Notes under the pieces: model-generated | The model's input: only the letters and a program-made list of their open reading frames with translations | Database searches by the model: none | Told to the model about the DNA's origin: nothing | Made by a program: the position numbers and the translations under genes | DNA from: Macrotrachela quadricornifera | Lineage: Eukaryota; Rotifera; Eurotatoria; Philodinida; Philodinidae | Assembly (NCBI GenBank): GCA_022393335.1 | Contig: JAJEKB010020433.1 | Location: 127,576-191,575 of the forward strand | Length of the DNA: 64,000 nucleotides | Direction: 5' to 3' | Part shown: positions 24,190 through 33,960 of the stretch, one piece after another | Numbering within the stretch: position 1 is the stretch's first letter | Layout: each line of letters starts with the position of its first letter

Positions 24190-25242
24190 TTTCTCAATAG
24201 AAATAAGATAAAAGATTAAATAAATGATTAATATAACAGGTGCGAATCTAAAAATAATCAATTTAGTAAAACAAAATGTGAGAGCAATATATTTTACTAA
24301 AAGCTAAAGTATAACATGTGAACACGCTGCTTACATTTCATCTCATTGTTAATGATGATGTACTGGAGATGTAGCAACTCATTCCAATTCCAGTCGTCGT
24401 ATAATCAATCGACTTGCCTCTATATAAGAAGAAAGACTCGTTGAAGACACTGAAGTCTACAATACGCAGTTTTCTGACAAACATAAAATGATCAATATTC
24501 TTCAATCATTTTGTTGCTGAATAGCTCGATACTAGAAGGAAAGTAGCGGATATTCTGAAAACTCTGTGATTAATGAAATCATAGATTTCGTAATAAACCA
24601 TAATTCTCGAAAGTCCTGTCAAAAAATTCGAGACGAGTTGCAACGTTCTCGATATACTTACTTTGCTTCTTTTGTTGTCTTTGAGACCAATTGGTCGCAA
24701 TATATACACATATCAATAGCAATTATAAAGGATTAGATTAAGACATCATTAAAAAGCAGTAGCATCATATACGTCAACTTGGTTTCATATCAAGTGTTTT
24801 TTTCATCATTAATACAGAACCTCATTTCAAAAAACAATATTATTACAGCTGTGTCTTAAAAAAGAGAATCCGCCAGAGAACCACTCTTCGGCGCTGAGAA
24901 AAGTTTTTTTCCATTTTCTATTCTCCAATGATACGTCTAATCAAACTATAATTAAATCAAATGCATCGAATCATTTGGTTTTACCTATAAACAAGTTTTC
25001 TAGGTGTCATTTGAGTACGGAAACATCTGATTTGATATAAAACACTGAATGGAAAAGTTTCTCCTTCAAAAATAATGGTATTTCCGACTTCTTTCGCGTG
25101 ATATAAGAGATGCTGGAGCTTTTTTCAAGCTAAAAAATTGGGGGAGGAGGCTTGGTTAATAGATATATGTTCGTTGGCTATGCTGCACGCTGATCATACA
25201 GAAATGTGATTTCTTTTCTTTTGTGTACATATACATTTAATC
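24190..25242. other. Intergenic upstream of the amidase
   Basis: A TATATA-containing element near 24419-24428 (reads TTATATAGAG on the minus strand) could serve the amidase gene, leaving a leader of roughly 200 bases. Near 24852, AAGAGAATCCGCCAGAGAAC is similar to AAGAGTCCGCCACAGAGGAT near 45473, a possible dispersed element end. No gene is seen. Confidence 0.35.
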
Positions 25243-25557
25243 ATGACATCACCTAATGACTTAAAAAACCATCATTTATCAATATTATATTATTGGAACA
25301 AAGGTATACGATCTGCTTCTGCTATTCATTGCGGAACAAATATTCCACTTAGAACTATCTATTACAATATAAACAAATTCACTTAAACACCGAGGTGAAA
25401 ATGGTCGGACACGTGTCCTTAGTGCAATAAAAAAAAAGTTATCGGTCAATATATTCGACGTAACAATGAAATTACTGTTGATGAAATCAAAAAATTATCG
25501 ACAACATATCATTCATCGGTATCTACGTCAACAATACTTCGTCATCTTCCAGTAGAG
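25243..25557 (+). pseudogene. Tc1/mariner-like transposase, N-terminal HTH fragment
   Basis: Begins MTSPNDLKNHHLSILYYWNK and continues GIRSASAIHCGTNIPLRTIY, a helix-turn-helix DNA-binding region of Tc1-like transposases. Stops interrupt it (from 25384 on) and the frame shifts before VIGQYIRRNNEITVDEIKKL...STSTILRHL. It ends where the palindromic element at 25560 begins. The only C-terminal DDE fragment of a similar family in the window is the one at 15.7-16.3 kb. Confidence 0.65.
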
Positions 25558-26530
25558 TAGAACTCGTTAATTTGATTTGAGTATTAAAACTTTACTCGAG
25601 TTTTAAACTTTTAATACTCGAGTACTCGAGTTTTCAACTATTCAACTTCTATCTACAGGATGTTGCCTACAGGATGCTGTCTACAGGATGCTGGCGCAGG
25701 ATGCCGCCTACAGGTTGTTCCCTGCAGGATGCTGTCTGTAGAATGCTGCCTACAGGATACTGCCTGCAGCATACTGCCTACAGGTGATTGCTTGCACGAT
25801 GTCGCCTACCGGATGCTACTCGCCGTAGGCTGTTTCCACCGTGCCACCTACAAGATCCTGCCTGCAGGATGCTGAAACCGACCGAACCAGGAGAGACAAT
25901 GTTACTTGCATTTGACCATAACCTACAAATAGCCGCTGTTTGACAATACGACCAACTTTCATGCCCTCACTTCCGATGCCCTCATCCTCACGCACACCTA
26001 CATCCTCACCCCTCACGGCCTCACCCACATCTATGCACTCATCCTCACCCACACTTATGCCGTCACCCTCACCCATACTTATGCCCTCACCCCTCACAGC
26101 CTCACCCACACCTATGCCCCACCCTCAACATACGGGTATTACATTCAGCATGCTGCAGCAGCATCCTGTGGACACCATCCTGTAGGCAACAACCTGGAGG
26201 CAGCATCCTGTGGGTTGCATCCTGTAGGCAGCATCCTGCAGGTGGCATTCTGTCGGCTGGATCTGGTGAGCTGCATCCTGCAGGCAGCATCCTGCAGGCA
26301 GCATCCTGTGGGCTGCATCCTTGAGGCAGTATCCTGCAGGCAGCATCCTGTAGACAGAAGTTGAATAGTTGAAAACTCGAGTACTCGAGTATTAAAACTT
26401 TTAATNNNNNNNNNNATAGTTGAAAACTCGAGTACTCGAGTATTAAAACTTTTAATAGTTGAATAGTTGAATAGTTGAATAGTTGAAAACTCGACTAAAA
26501 GTTTTAATACTCGAGTAGAGTCTTCGAGTG
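25558..26530. mobile_element. Palindromic element with CTCGAGTACTCGAG ends and inverted minisatellites
   Basis: Outer parts (about 25560-25650 and 26352-26525) consist of AAAACTCGAGTACTCGAGT and AATAGTTG-type motifs in inverted orientation. Inside, a 14-15-bp minisatellite (TACAGGATGCTGCC) at 25653-25880 is mirrored by its complement at 26145-26352. The centre (25955-26125) has a CCTCACCC-rich minisatellite. Ten N at 26406-26415 lie within the right arm, where the repeat probably defeated assembly. ORFs here are repeat translations. The left end abuts the Tc1-like fragment. Confidence 0.7.
26406..26415. other. Assembly gap (10 N)
   Basis: Run of N inside nearly identical ATAGTTGAAAACTCGAGTAC repeats. 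The true length of the repeat here is unknown. Confidence 1.
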
Positions 26531-26543
26531 CTACATGTATGAT

Positions 26544-26850
26544 GATTCTATTTGGTACGTCTTCATATTTGCAGAATGAGATTAGATATTTTTTGTTTCT
26601 TTTATTGTAGATCTTATTACAATATATATGTGAACTATTCGATGCGGTATAAATATGATTCTATTCAGTATGCTTTAATATGTTCAATACGAGACCAGAG
26701 ATTTTTCTTTTCTTATATTTTAGACTTTGTGACAACATATATGAAGCAATTCAATGCATTATGTTTATGATTTTATTTGATATGTCTTGGTATTTACAGT
26801 ATGACATCATACAGTTTTTGTTTCTTTTATTTAAGATACTGGAACATTAA
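26544..26850. repeat. About 112-bp tandem repeat, 2.7 copies
   Basis: GATTCTATTT at 26544, GATTCTATTC at 26657 and GATTTTATTT at 26769 start similar units containing a T-rich TTTCTTTTATT tract followed by AGA. Divergent copies, no coding potential recognised. Confidence 0.6.
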
Positions 26851-27317
26851 AAACTGGTAGACGTATACCTTACACAGATGAACAAATGCCTCGACTAGTT
26901 TCATGTATTATGGTGTGGCCTGATGTTATTTCAATAATGTTATTCTTCGGATTTTATCGAATTTATTGGCAAAGGACCTTGTCGAACCCAGATTGAAATC
27001 TGTCACTCCATGGAACAAAGATAAGGTAATGCTTTTTAGTCATGGGGTAGAAGATTTTAATCCTTATCCAGCAGGATCCTATACTGAATTAAATGAAACT
27101 TTTCATCAAGCTATAATCCGGTTATAAATTCATTTCTATTGGATTTTAATCAAAACTATATTGATTAAAATAACAATTAAAATCTGTATAAGGTGAATTT
27201 TCTGCGGATTATAATAGATTATCATTTTGATTTTGGTGCAGAAAAATCGGATTCATGATATTGATTATGCCCATAGGATTTTAAAAATTGAATCAATTTT
27301 AATCACTGTTTTTTTCA
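26851..27317. other. Intergenic, no confident gene
   Basis: AT-rich with short inverted stretches of TTAAAATC/GATTTTAA around 27130-27300. No recognisable protein. Confidence 0.35.
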
Positions 27318-28141
27318 ATGGGATCGAATGAAATTGATTTATCAAATTTATCTTCTCTTTATCGAAAAATTGATTGTTCTAATGATGATTGGCCTGTATT
27401 AAGTAGTAATAATCGATTTTTATTATTAGATCAATATCCTAATTTATGTTTATTTGATATATAATGTACTATTGTAAAACAATGTCCATGGAAATATGAT
27501 CGTATTCCTGATATGTGTTGGTCTTCGACATTAAATTGGTTTATTATCATTACAAACAAAAATGAAATTTTTTGAGTTAATGAAAATTTAACATTAATTG
27601 AATTTATTGAAACAATCGAAAAGAAAGAATGGTTTTCTTGTACGTGTTCCGATGCATCTTTATTTCTTACGACTAATAATGAAGATTCTGAGATTTTTCA
27701 ATTTAATCTTTTATCATCATTTTGTATAATTAAACAATGGAAATCTTCTGAAATTTACAACAAAAATGAATTTATCCATAATATTGCTTATAATAATGGA
27801 ACACTTGCTTTATTAATATCAAAAAAATGGTCTATGTACAAATACTCGTCCGATAAACCAGTACGTATAGAACTTCGATCTTCAACAACATTCGATCAAC
27901 TCTGATCAGTTCCTCTTAATATATTATATATAATGGTGAACGAGTCAAACGTATTTGTTCACTTAAATGCGATGAATGGCTTGTAATCGATCATATAACA
28001 TCAAGTCTTTTACATATTAATAAAGACGGACAAATCAAGGCAAAACGTTCATACGAACCAACAGCTTATAATGCTGTTTTATTTGATTCAAATATATTAG
28101 CTATTAGAACTATAAATTCTCTTCATTTTTATAGAGTATAA
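27318..28141 (+). pseudogene. Beta-propeller-like protein pseudogene
   Basis: From ATG 27318 the frame reads MGSNEIDLSNLSSLYRKIDC, with Trp-containing blade-like repeats (DDWPVLSSNNRFLLLDQYP, DMCWSSTLNWFIIITNKNEI, EWFSCTCSDASLFLTT) spaced about 40 residues, suggesting a WD40-like propeller. In-frame stops at 27462-27464, 27573-27575 and 27903-27905, then a frameshift near 27945, after which the third frame continues CDEWLVIDHITSSLLHINKD to TAA at 28139-28141. Despite the stops the intervening text is well preserved, so decay is recent. The family name is uncertain; the fold is inferred from the repeat pattern. Confidence 0.6.
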
Positions 28142-28777
28142 TTGAAAAACTATATCGAATTTTTGTTATTATTCATGATTAATAAATATGTCTTGATTAG
28201 AAATTCAACGAATATGTTATCGCTGTAATACGAAGGGCTAAAGTATAATAACAACTAGATTTTTTTATATTACTTCTAAACAAATTTTTGCTGTGTAATA
28301 TTAGTTAAATCAGAAATAATAGATTTCATTCGAAAAAAAAATATGAAAGAATTTTCTTGAAGCCAAAGAAAAATTTTTGAAATTATCGAAACTTTGTATT
28401 CTGTTATACTATTGATTATTAAGGATAACTTGATGTGATTATTTTTCTTTGTTTACATGATGAAGAACATGATAATGTAGCTCGATGGTAGATGTAGTAT
28501 ATGTAAAGTGACTACATAGCCAATTAAATAGAAGATAAGAAAAGACAATCTTTCTGCGTCTATAAAAGTAGCTCCAGCAGTCTTTGTAGTGATAAAATGT
28601 ATCTTGTTCACACCATCAAGTGAGGTATGTATAAAAATATTGATTCCTAGTGTTCCAATCGTTCATTAGCCATCACTTTAAGAAATCCATCGAGTTGTCT
28701 TTTATTATTAAAATTAGAATTCTATGCACTAGAATATACCGACGGAAACATTAGAAATAAAAAAGGGGGTGTACTGT
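28142..28777. other. Intergenic between propeller pseudogene and HeLo-beta gene
   Basis: No gene seen. Lies downstream of the minus-strand gene ending at 28778 and so includes its 3' untranslated region. Confidence 0.4.
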
Positions 28778-29941
28778 TTATGCAAGCCACATTTCGATCA
28801 TTGCTCCTGCTATATGACTGCCTTGAACTTGTGAATATGAAACGCCTTCGAATAATTTTCTGGGTGCATTCCAACGAAGTTGAATGATATCTTGATGGCC
28901 AGCATTCAGAGTTGGATCTCCTGTACCAATCTATATGTGAAAAAAAATTTCTAGTCAGAATAAGTAAAACAGATTGTCTATAATAATAAATTTACTTGAT
29001 AAGTTTGTGTCATGTCAATTTGTCCAGTTATTTCTGAGAATGATCCATTCAATATATATTGACCAACATTATCTTCACCATAACCTTCTAGTGTTCTACT
29101 TCTTCGATTGAAGGTAAGTTGTTGTGGAAAAGGTCCATAATATTGATTATATTGAATATATCCATATTTCCATAAACCATTGATAAAAATAGTGTCTTGT
29201 GCTTGTTCAAAGTTCATAATAGGTCTTGCAGGACTCTACAAATACAGGATAACAATCGTTTTAATAAAAAAAATATCTGAGAAAATTATGACTCACCATA
29301 CGAGGACTAGTCTTTGGTACTTGAGTTGTAATCTCAATGTGTTGATCACTATCGATGATTTCTGACGTTTTTTGCTGTTTAGAGTCGTCAGATTTATCCT
29401 TAATGAATATATTTTGAAAAGATTTAAACAAGAGATAGATCTCCATCTATATTACCATATCAACGTCAGTTCGGTGATTTTGATCTTGCTTTTTGTTGAT
29501 CTGCATATTACTCAATCCAATACCGAAATTGATATCGTTCGAATATTGAGTAAGTTCACGATTTAAATCTTGAAATTTTTTTTCGTAATCTTTGTTACTA
29601 ATAATACGTTTAAACCAACTAGTTTCAAGAAAAGTACTGATAAATTCTAAACATCGACGTAGAAATGCTTCAAAACGATGAAGTGCTGTATGCATAGTTT
29701 CATTCAAACAATGAGATAAATCTCTTTCTGCTAAAAATCCAATCAATGTATCAATGCGTTCACTCAATTGTTGACACTGTTCTTTGTTACCTTCAACTCG
29801 TTGAGTAGTTTCACGAATATCATTTGAAAGTTTATAAATACCACTTAATATAGGAAGTGCTTTTGGAGCAGATGTCAATGCCACTGATATCGTTTCCATT
29901 GGTAAGAATGTTGAAGCAGCTACGTCCTCAAGATAAGACAT
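28778..29941 (-). CDS. HeLo/MLKL-like helical domain fused to beta-rich domain, 326 aa
   Basis: Four exons, all joined in phase 0: 29941-29456, 29398-29297, 29235-28996, 28930-28778; introns of 57, 61 and 65 bp with GT..AG ends; stop TAA at 28780-28778. Residues 1-162: all-helical region with NKEQCQQLSERIDTLIGFL, RFEAFLRRCLEFISTFLET, SWFKRIISNKDYEKKFQDLN and LTQYSNDINFGIGL, the pattern of HeLo/MLKL N-terminal four-helix bundles, which act in membrane-permeabilising cell death or scaffolding. Residues 163-196: polar linker. Residues 197-326: beta-rich domain with GLWKYGYIQYNQYYGPFPQQ, TLEGYGEDNVGQYILNGSFS and GTGDP...GHQDIIQLRW, resembling a small barrel found with GQDDVG-type motifs, unnamed here. 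Start at Met 29941 (MSYLEDVA) is preferred over the 22-residue upstream extension at 30007. No lesion seen. The function is inferred, not shown. Confidence 0.75.
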
Positions 29942-30007
29942 TTTATATGTGATGTGTTTTTCGAATAAGTCAATATAACGATCAAATCGTATAGAATGTA
30001 GAAGCAA

Positions 30008-30286
30008 AAACCATGTGTTTACCTTTATATTTACCTGTTCTAATGTACGACTACACGTTTGTTTTTATATTATTCATCATATCGTATAACGATCAGTTTA
30101 TGTCAAAACCAGTATTGCTTCTTTCACGTCATATGTTGACTAATGAATGATAAAATAGAGTGATGTTTATCCATTGATGATTACAATAATATTTTCTTTT
30201 TCTTTTGACTGCAGAGCATTTCATTTTCACTGATCATACAATTCAATTATTTTATGAATCAGCTATAAAGAGATTTTTCATCTGAT
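30008..30286. other. Upstream region of the HeLo-beta gene
   Basis: Presumed promoter side of the minus-strand gene; AT-rich, no clear TATA chosen. Nothing else supported. Confidence 0.35.
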
Positions 30287-30616
30287 CTAGAATAATCCCA
30301 TCGGATGAATTAATTGATTCAATTTATTTCCTTGACGATTTCCACCAGCAATAACAATCCCAACTTTAGCATTTTTAATCCATTTGATAACTCGATCATT
30401 CTCATTATCCGATACATAGAGTGTGTGATCTTTATCAACGAAGATACAAATAAGTTTCTGAGAAAATGCGATTTGGACGATGGATTGATATTTCAGAATT
30501 CGCTGGTTTTCTAATATGTTGTAGAGGGCTATAAGTTCTAAACTTCCTGAAATTTTCAGTCTTATCTGATTCATTTTCGAAGGGTAATCATTAAATGTCG
30601 AGTGAGCAGATTTCAT
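30287..30616 (-). pseudogene. NHL-repeat protein fragment
   Basis: The C-terminal half of this 109-residue frame contains one NHL beta-propeller blade: ICIFVDKDHTLYVSDNENDR then VIKW, IVIAGGNRQGNKLNQL and HPMGLF, after which the next blade should begin but a stop occurs at 30287. Upstream residues have no NHL pattern. It is a remnant of a larger NHL gene. The start of the frame overlaps one arm of a 31-bp inverted repeat (30541-30571 / 30663-30693). Confidence 0.7.
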
Positions 30617-30693
30617 GCAGCAACATGGACTAAGTCTGAAATTTTTATTATAGACAGAAACAAATCAGATAAGGCTGAAAATTTCAGGAAGTT
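30541..30693. repeat. 31-bp inverted repeat, hairpin
   Basis: Arms 30541-30571 and 30663-30693 are complementary with one mismatch (core CTGAAAATTTCAGGAAGTT), loop 91 bp. Could form a cruciform or, if transcribed, a stable hairpin. Not matched to a known element. Confidence 0.7.
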
Positions 30694-30919
30694 CATAACT
30701 GATAACCTTCTAGAATATATTAAAAAAGCAGCAAATTCTAAATGTCAGATCATCGTCAATATTATTCAGCAATTGGATTTTCTGAGACACTCACTCTTAA
30801 AATGGTCGATGCTTGATGATGAGGATGATTGTGAGAATGCTCACTCTCGCGTCCACATTCTCATCCTTGTGAGGCAATAACAAACTAGTAGTAAATGATC
30901 TTATATGAATAATTTCCTC

Positions 30920-31090
30920 CTATCGATCATCATCGTCATTAAATTCGACTAAATGTACATAGGATCCTTTCGATTGTATTAATGGATCAGATTTAACACG
31001 AAATTGTGTTCTCATTTTTAAAATAATTTCATGTTCATTTTCAAATTCAGTAAATCCGATATATATTTTTTTTTGTTTAAGCGTTTTTAC
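30920..31090 (-). pseudogene. ADP-ribosyltransferase relic with intact E-x-E motif
   Basis: The minus strand reads IYIGFTEFENEHEIILKMRT, then QFRVKSDPL...YVHLVEF and a stop at 30920-30922. The E-H-E followed by hydrophobic residues and FRV matches the last motif of arginine-type ADP-ribosyltransferases (E-x-E-hydrophobic, then F-R-[IV]). The first two motifs (R and S-T-S) were not found just upstream, so this is a 3' fragment. Related in family, not in state, to the degenerate domain of the 1365-residue protein at 38.5 kb. Confidence 0.55.
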
Positions 31091-32262
31091 TTGAGGGGTA
31101 AGGTGGTCGAATCGCTCGGAAGCGCTTTACAACCGTATATAAATGATGCACTTTAGCATTGCTGAGTATACTTAAGCTCAAGTATATGAAGCTCCAGGAG
31201 AGAGTATTGCTGACACATCTGCAATTGCATCTGCTATAACAACATACAAAGGAAAATGAAACATACGAAGCTACAAAGGAAAGAGCAAAAAGAGAAGACA
31301 TAAAAAAATAAATGCGAATACTTCGGATTTTATCCAAAAGTTATGTGTACTGCAAAAGGTGTATCAATTAAATGAGTCATTATGGAATGTTTAAACGCCA
31401 AAATTATAATGACAAATTGTCTTTATGAAATATCATTTTTCTCATAACTTCATTTTTATTGGTCACTATTCCATCTAAGGGCGTAAGTAAGGGAGCTAAA
31501 GAAGGTCTCAATTGGATAGAAAACAGTTTAATCTATAAATTCATTACACTCAGGGAGTAAGTTATGGGATAAAAAAGTATTATAAGCCAAAAACTGCGTA
31601 AATTCAGCGATATAGTATATTTCGAGAGGGAGTATTTGGACTTTTCTCACGTGATGCACTACGCCCTGTATTTCTTTGTTTCTGTAAGATATAGATCTCA
31701 TCACGATACATCCCTTGTCACTAAGTTGCAAGAAGAAAATACAGGCATGCTAAGCTAGCATGGGTCACACAGTATGTGCCCATATCCGATGATCACTGAC
31801 TCTACTCTCAGAGTGATATAATATCTTTAAAAATCACACAAATTTGAGTTTAGATTTGTGTCCAGCTTCGAAAACTTGGAAAGAAGAGTTATTTTCGAAT
31901 GGATTTTTGTTTTTGTCTAACAGGATTACGATCTAGAGCAACCTCATGAATTTATAAGAGATATATGATAGATACAAGCATCAGTATTTTCATAATAAAT
32001 CACCAATATTAAGAGCTATCGATTCGAGTTTTTACCTGTCGATAGTCCTTTTGATTAGCTACAAAACCAGCCATTTGGGAAACTCAAAAATAATTGCTTA
32101 TCTGGGACATATCTGGGCAATTTCGTTTGTGGATAGAGCTTTTGTGCATTTTGGGATCTTGTTTAGGCAGCTTTCACTTAAAACACTACGATTTCATTCG
32201 AAACTAATATCATATTCGGAATCAGCGTTACAAACTGAGTCGATTAATATATATTTAAAATA
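31091..32262. other. Intergenic with a dispersed repeat
   Basis: 31507-31610 matches 16985-17088 in direct orientation. The rest is AT-rich; the 86-residue Cys/Ser-rich minus-strand frame at 31077-31337 has no recognised domain. Confidence 0.4.
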
Positions 32263-33534
32263 TTTCTGACGAGGGAACTATCCCAAGTGTTAATCACGGA
32301 TTGAAACGGGAACTATACCATTCGATAGAGCTCGACGAGCTGATCACGGTGGTTATAATCGTTTTTCCCCATAGGCCTTTTTTATATAATTTCTCTGATC
32401 ATATTTCTCTAAGGAAATGTAATATATGGCCGTCCAATCGATCATTTCGTATAAACATATCGCCTTTGAACTCTTCGCAGTGTTCAAACTTGATGTTTTA
32501 CTTCTTTCCTGTACGTTAAACATTGGTATTTATGTCATATGAACGTTAAGAACAGTATAGATGATAGTGCTGATTCCTCTTTGTTCATAGGTTATTCTAC
32601 AGGGTGTCCCAAAAGTTACTCGGCAGTCTTTGATTAGTAATAGCTTTTGATAGAAAAGGGCTAGAGAATTGCGGTTTTTACCATTCGAATGGACGCGTTT
32701 AGCTCCATATTTTTACGTATTATTTAGTAACGTGGATTGATCGCATAATAATCAGTCGATAATCTTCAAAATAATCTCCCTTCCTTCAAATGAAATTTTG
32801 CTAACTTTTAACAGTAGCTATCGACTGTGCACCTCTAGTGGATTAACAATCGCTAGATATTGTTGTTCGTATATTCTTTCAGCACGTATTGTGTTCTGCG
32901 TGCTTTTTCTCTTTCTATTCTGTGGTCGCCTCCTATCTCAATGCATTCCTCTTCATGAATGTGAAACGTTAATTTTTGAATAATAGTTTTCTATATATTC
33001 TACAATTAGAACACTATCATTCGTTTTTTGAAGATTATCGACTGATTATTATGCGATCAATCCACGTTACTAAATAATACGTAAAAATATGGAGCTAAAC
33101 GCGTCCATTCGAATGGTAAAAACCGCAATTCTCTAGCCCTTTTCTATCAAAAGCTATTACTAATCAAAGACTGCCGAGTAACTTTTGGGACACCCTGTAG
33201 AATAACCTATGAACAAAGAGGAATCAGCACTATCATCTATACTGTTCTTAACGTTCATATGACATAAATACCAATGTTTAACGTACAGGAAAGAAGTAAA
33301 ACATCAAGTTTGAACACTGCGAAGAGTTCAAAGGCGATATGTTTATACGAAATGATCGATTGGACGGCCATATATTACATTTCCTTAGAGAAATATGATC
33401 AGAGAAATTATATAAAAAAGGCCTATGGGGAAAAACGATTATAACCACCGTGATCAGCTCGTCGAGCTCTATCGAATGGTATAGTTCCCGTTTCAATCCG
33501 TGATTAACACTTGGGATAGTTCCCTCGTCAGAAA
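32263..33534. mobile_element. Large palindrome: identical 509-bp arms, mariner-like termini inside
   Basis: Arms 32263-32771 and 33026-33534 are inverted copies with no difference found by eye (paired coordinates sum to 65797 throughout), around a 254-bp spacer. Each arm holds, flanked by TA, the terminal motif CAGGGTGTCCCAAAAGTTAC (left start 32600, right end 33197), typical of mariner/Tc1-like non-autonomous elements. The 320 bp outside those termini are also mirrored, starting TTTCTGACGAGGGAAC. The predicted 72-residue frames at 32301-32519 and 33278-33496 are identical shadows. Confidence 0.9.
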
Positions 33535-33960
33535 AAAATTTTTTTTGAAAAATCCCTGTACCCCCCTCAGGCGTGGTCTGGTGAATAATGACAATATTTT
33601 CGATAACTCAGCTATTTCTTGACGGATCTTTCTCATCTTCGAACTCGACCGAGATATTGATGAGACAAATCTATGCACAAAATTTCAGCTCAATCGAATG
33701 TAATTGTGAAGAGTTATCGTGTAAACGGACGGCCGAACATCCGGACACGCTGACCGATTCTAGAGTGTACTCACCCTTTTGAGTACACAAAAAGGCCTCG
33801 CCACTACTTTTGGATAACCCTAAGTAGCATACATCGAGTCACTTTCGACACTATCCATCATTTAACGTATTTCTAAAAATAATATACTATTACGTTAAAA
33901 TAGCTATTTTTAGTTCATACGATCGACATGGAACTGCCATGCACACCAGCAGAACTCAAG
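33535..33960. other. Intergenic, no gene seen
   Basis: Begins with a T/A homopolymer flank of the palindrome and continues as unique DNA without a recognisable protein. Confidence 0.4.

Noticed and set aside
25660..26346. Cys-rich small proteins at 25.7 and 26.2 kb
   Set aside because: Translations of the TACAGGATGCTGCC minisatellite and its mirror.
31077..31337. Possible Cys-rich membrane peptide
   Set aside because: No homology, no start context, opposite to no promoter; treated as chance ORF.
32301..33496. Two identical 72-residue proteins
   Set aside because: Shadows of the identical arms of the palindrome; no domain and no promoter.
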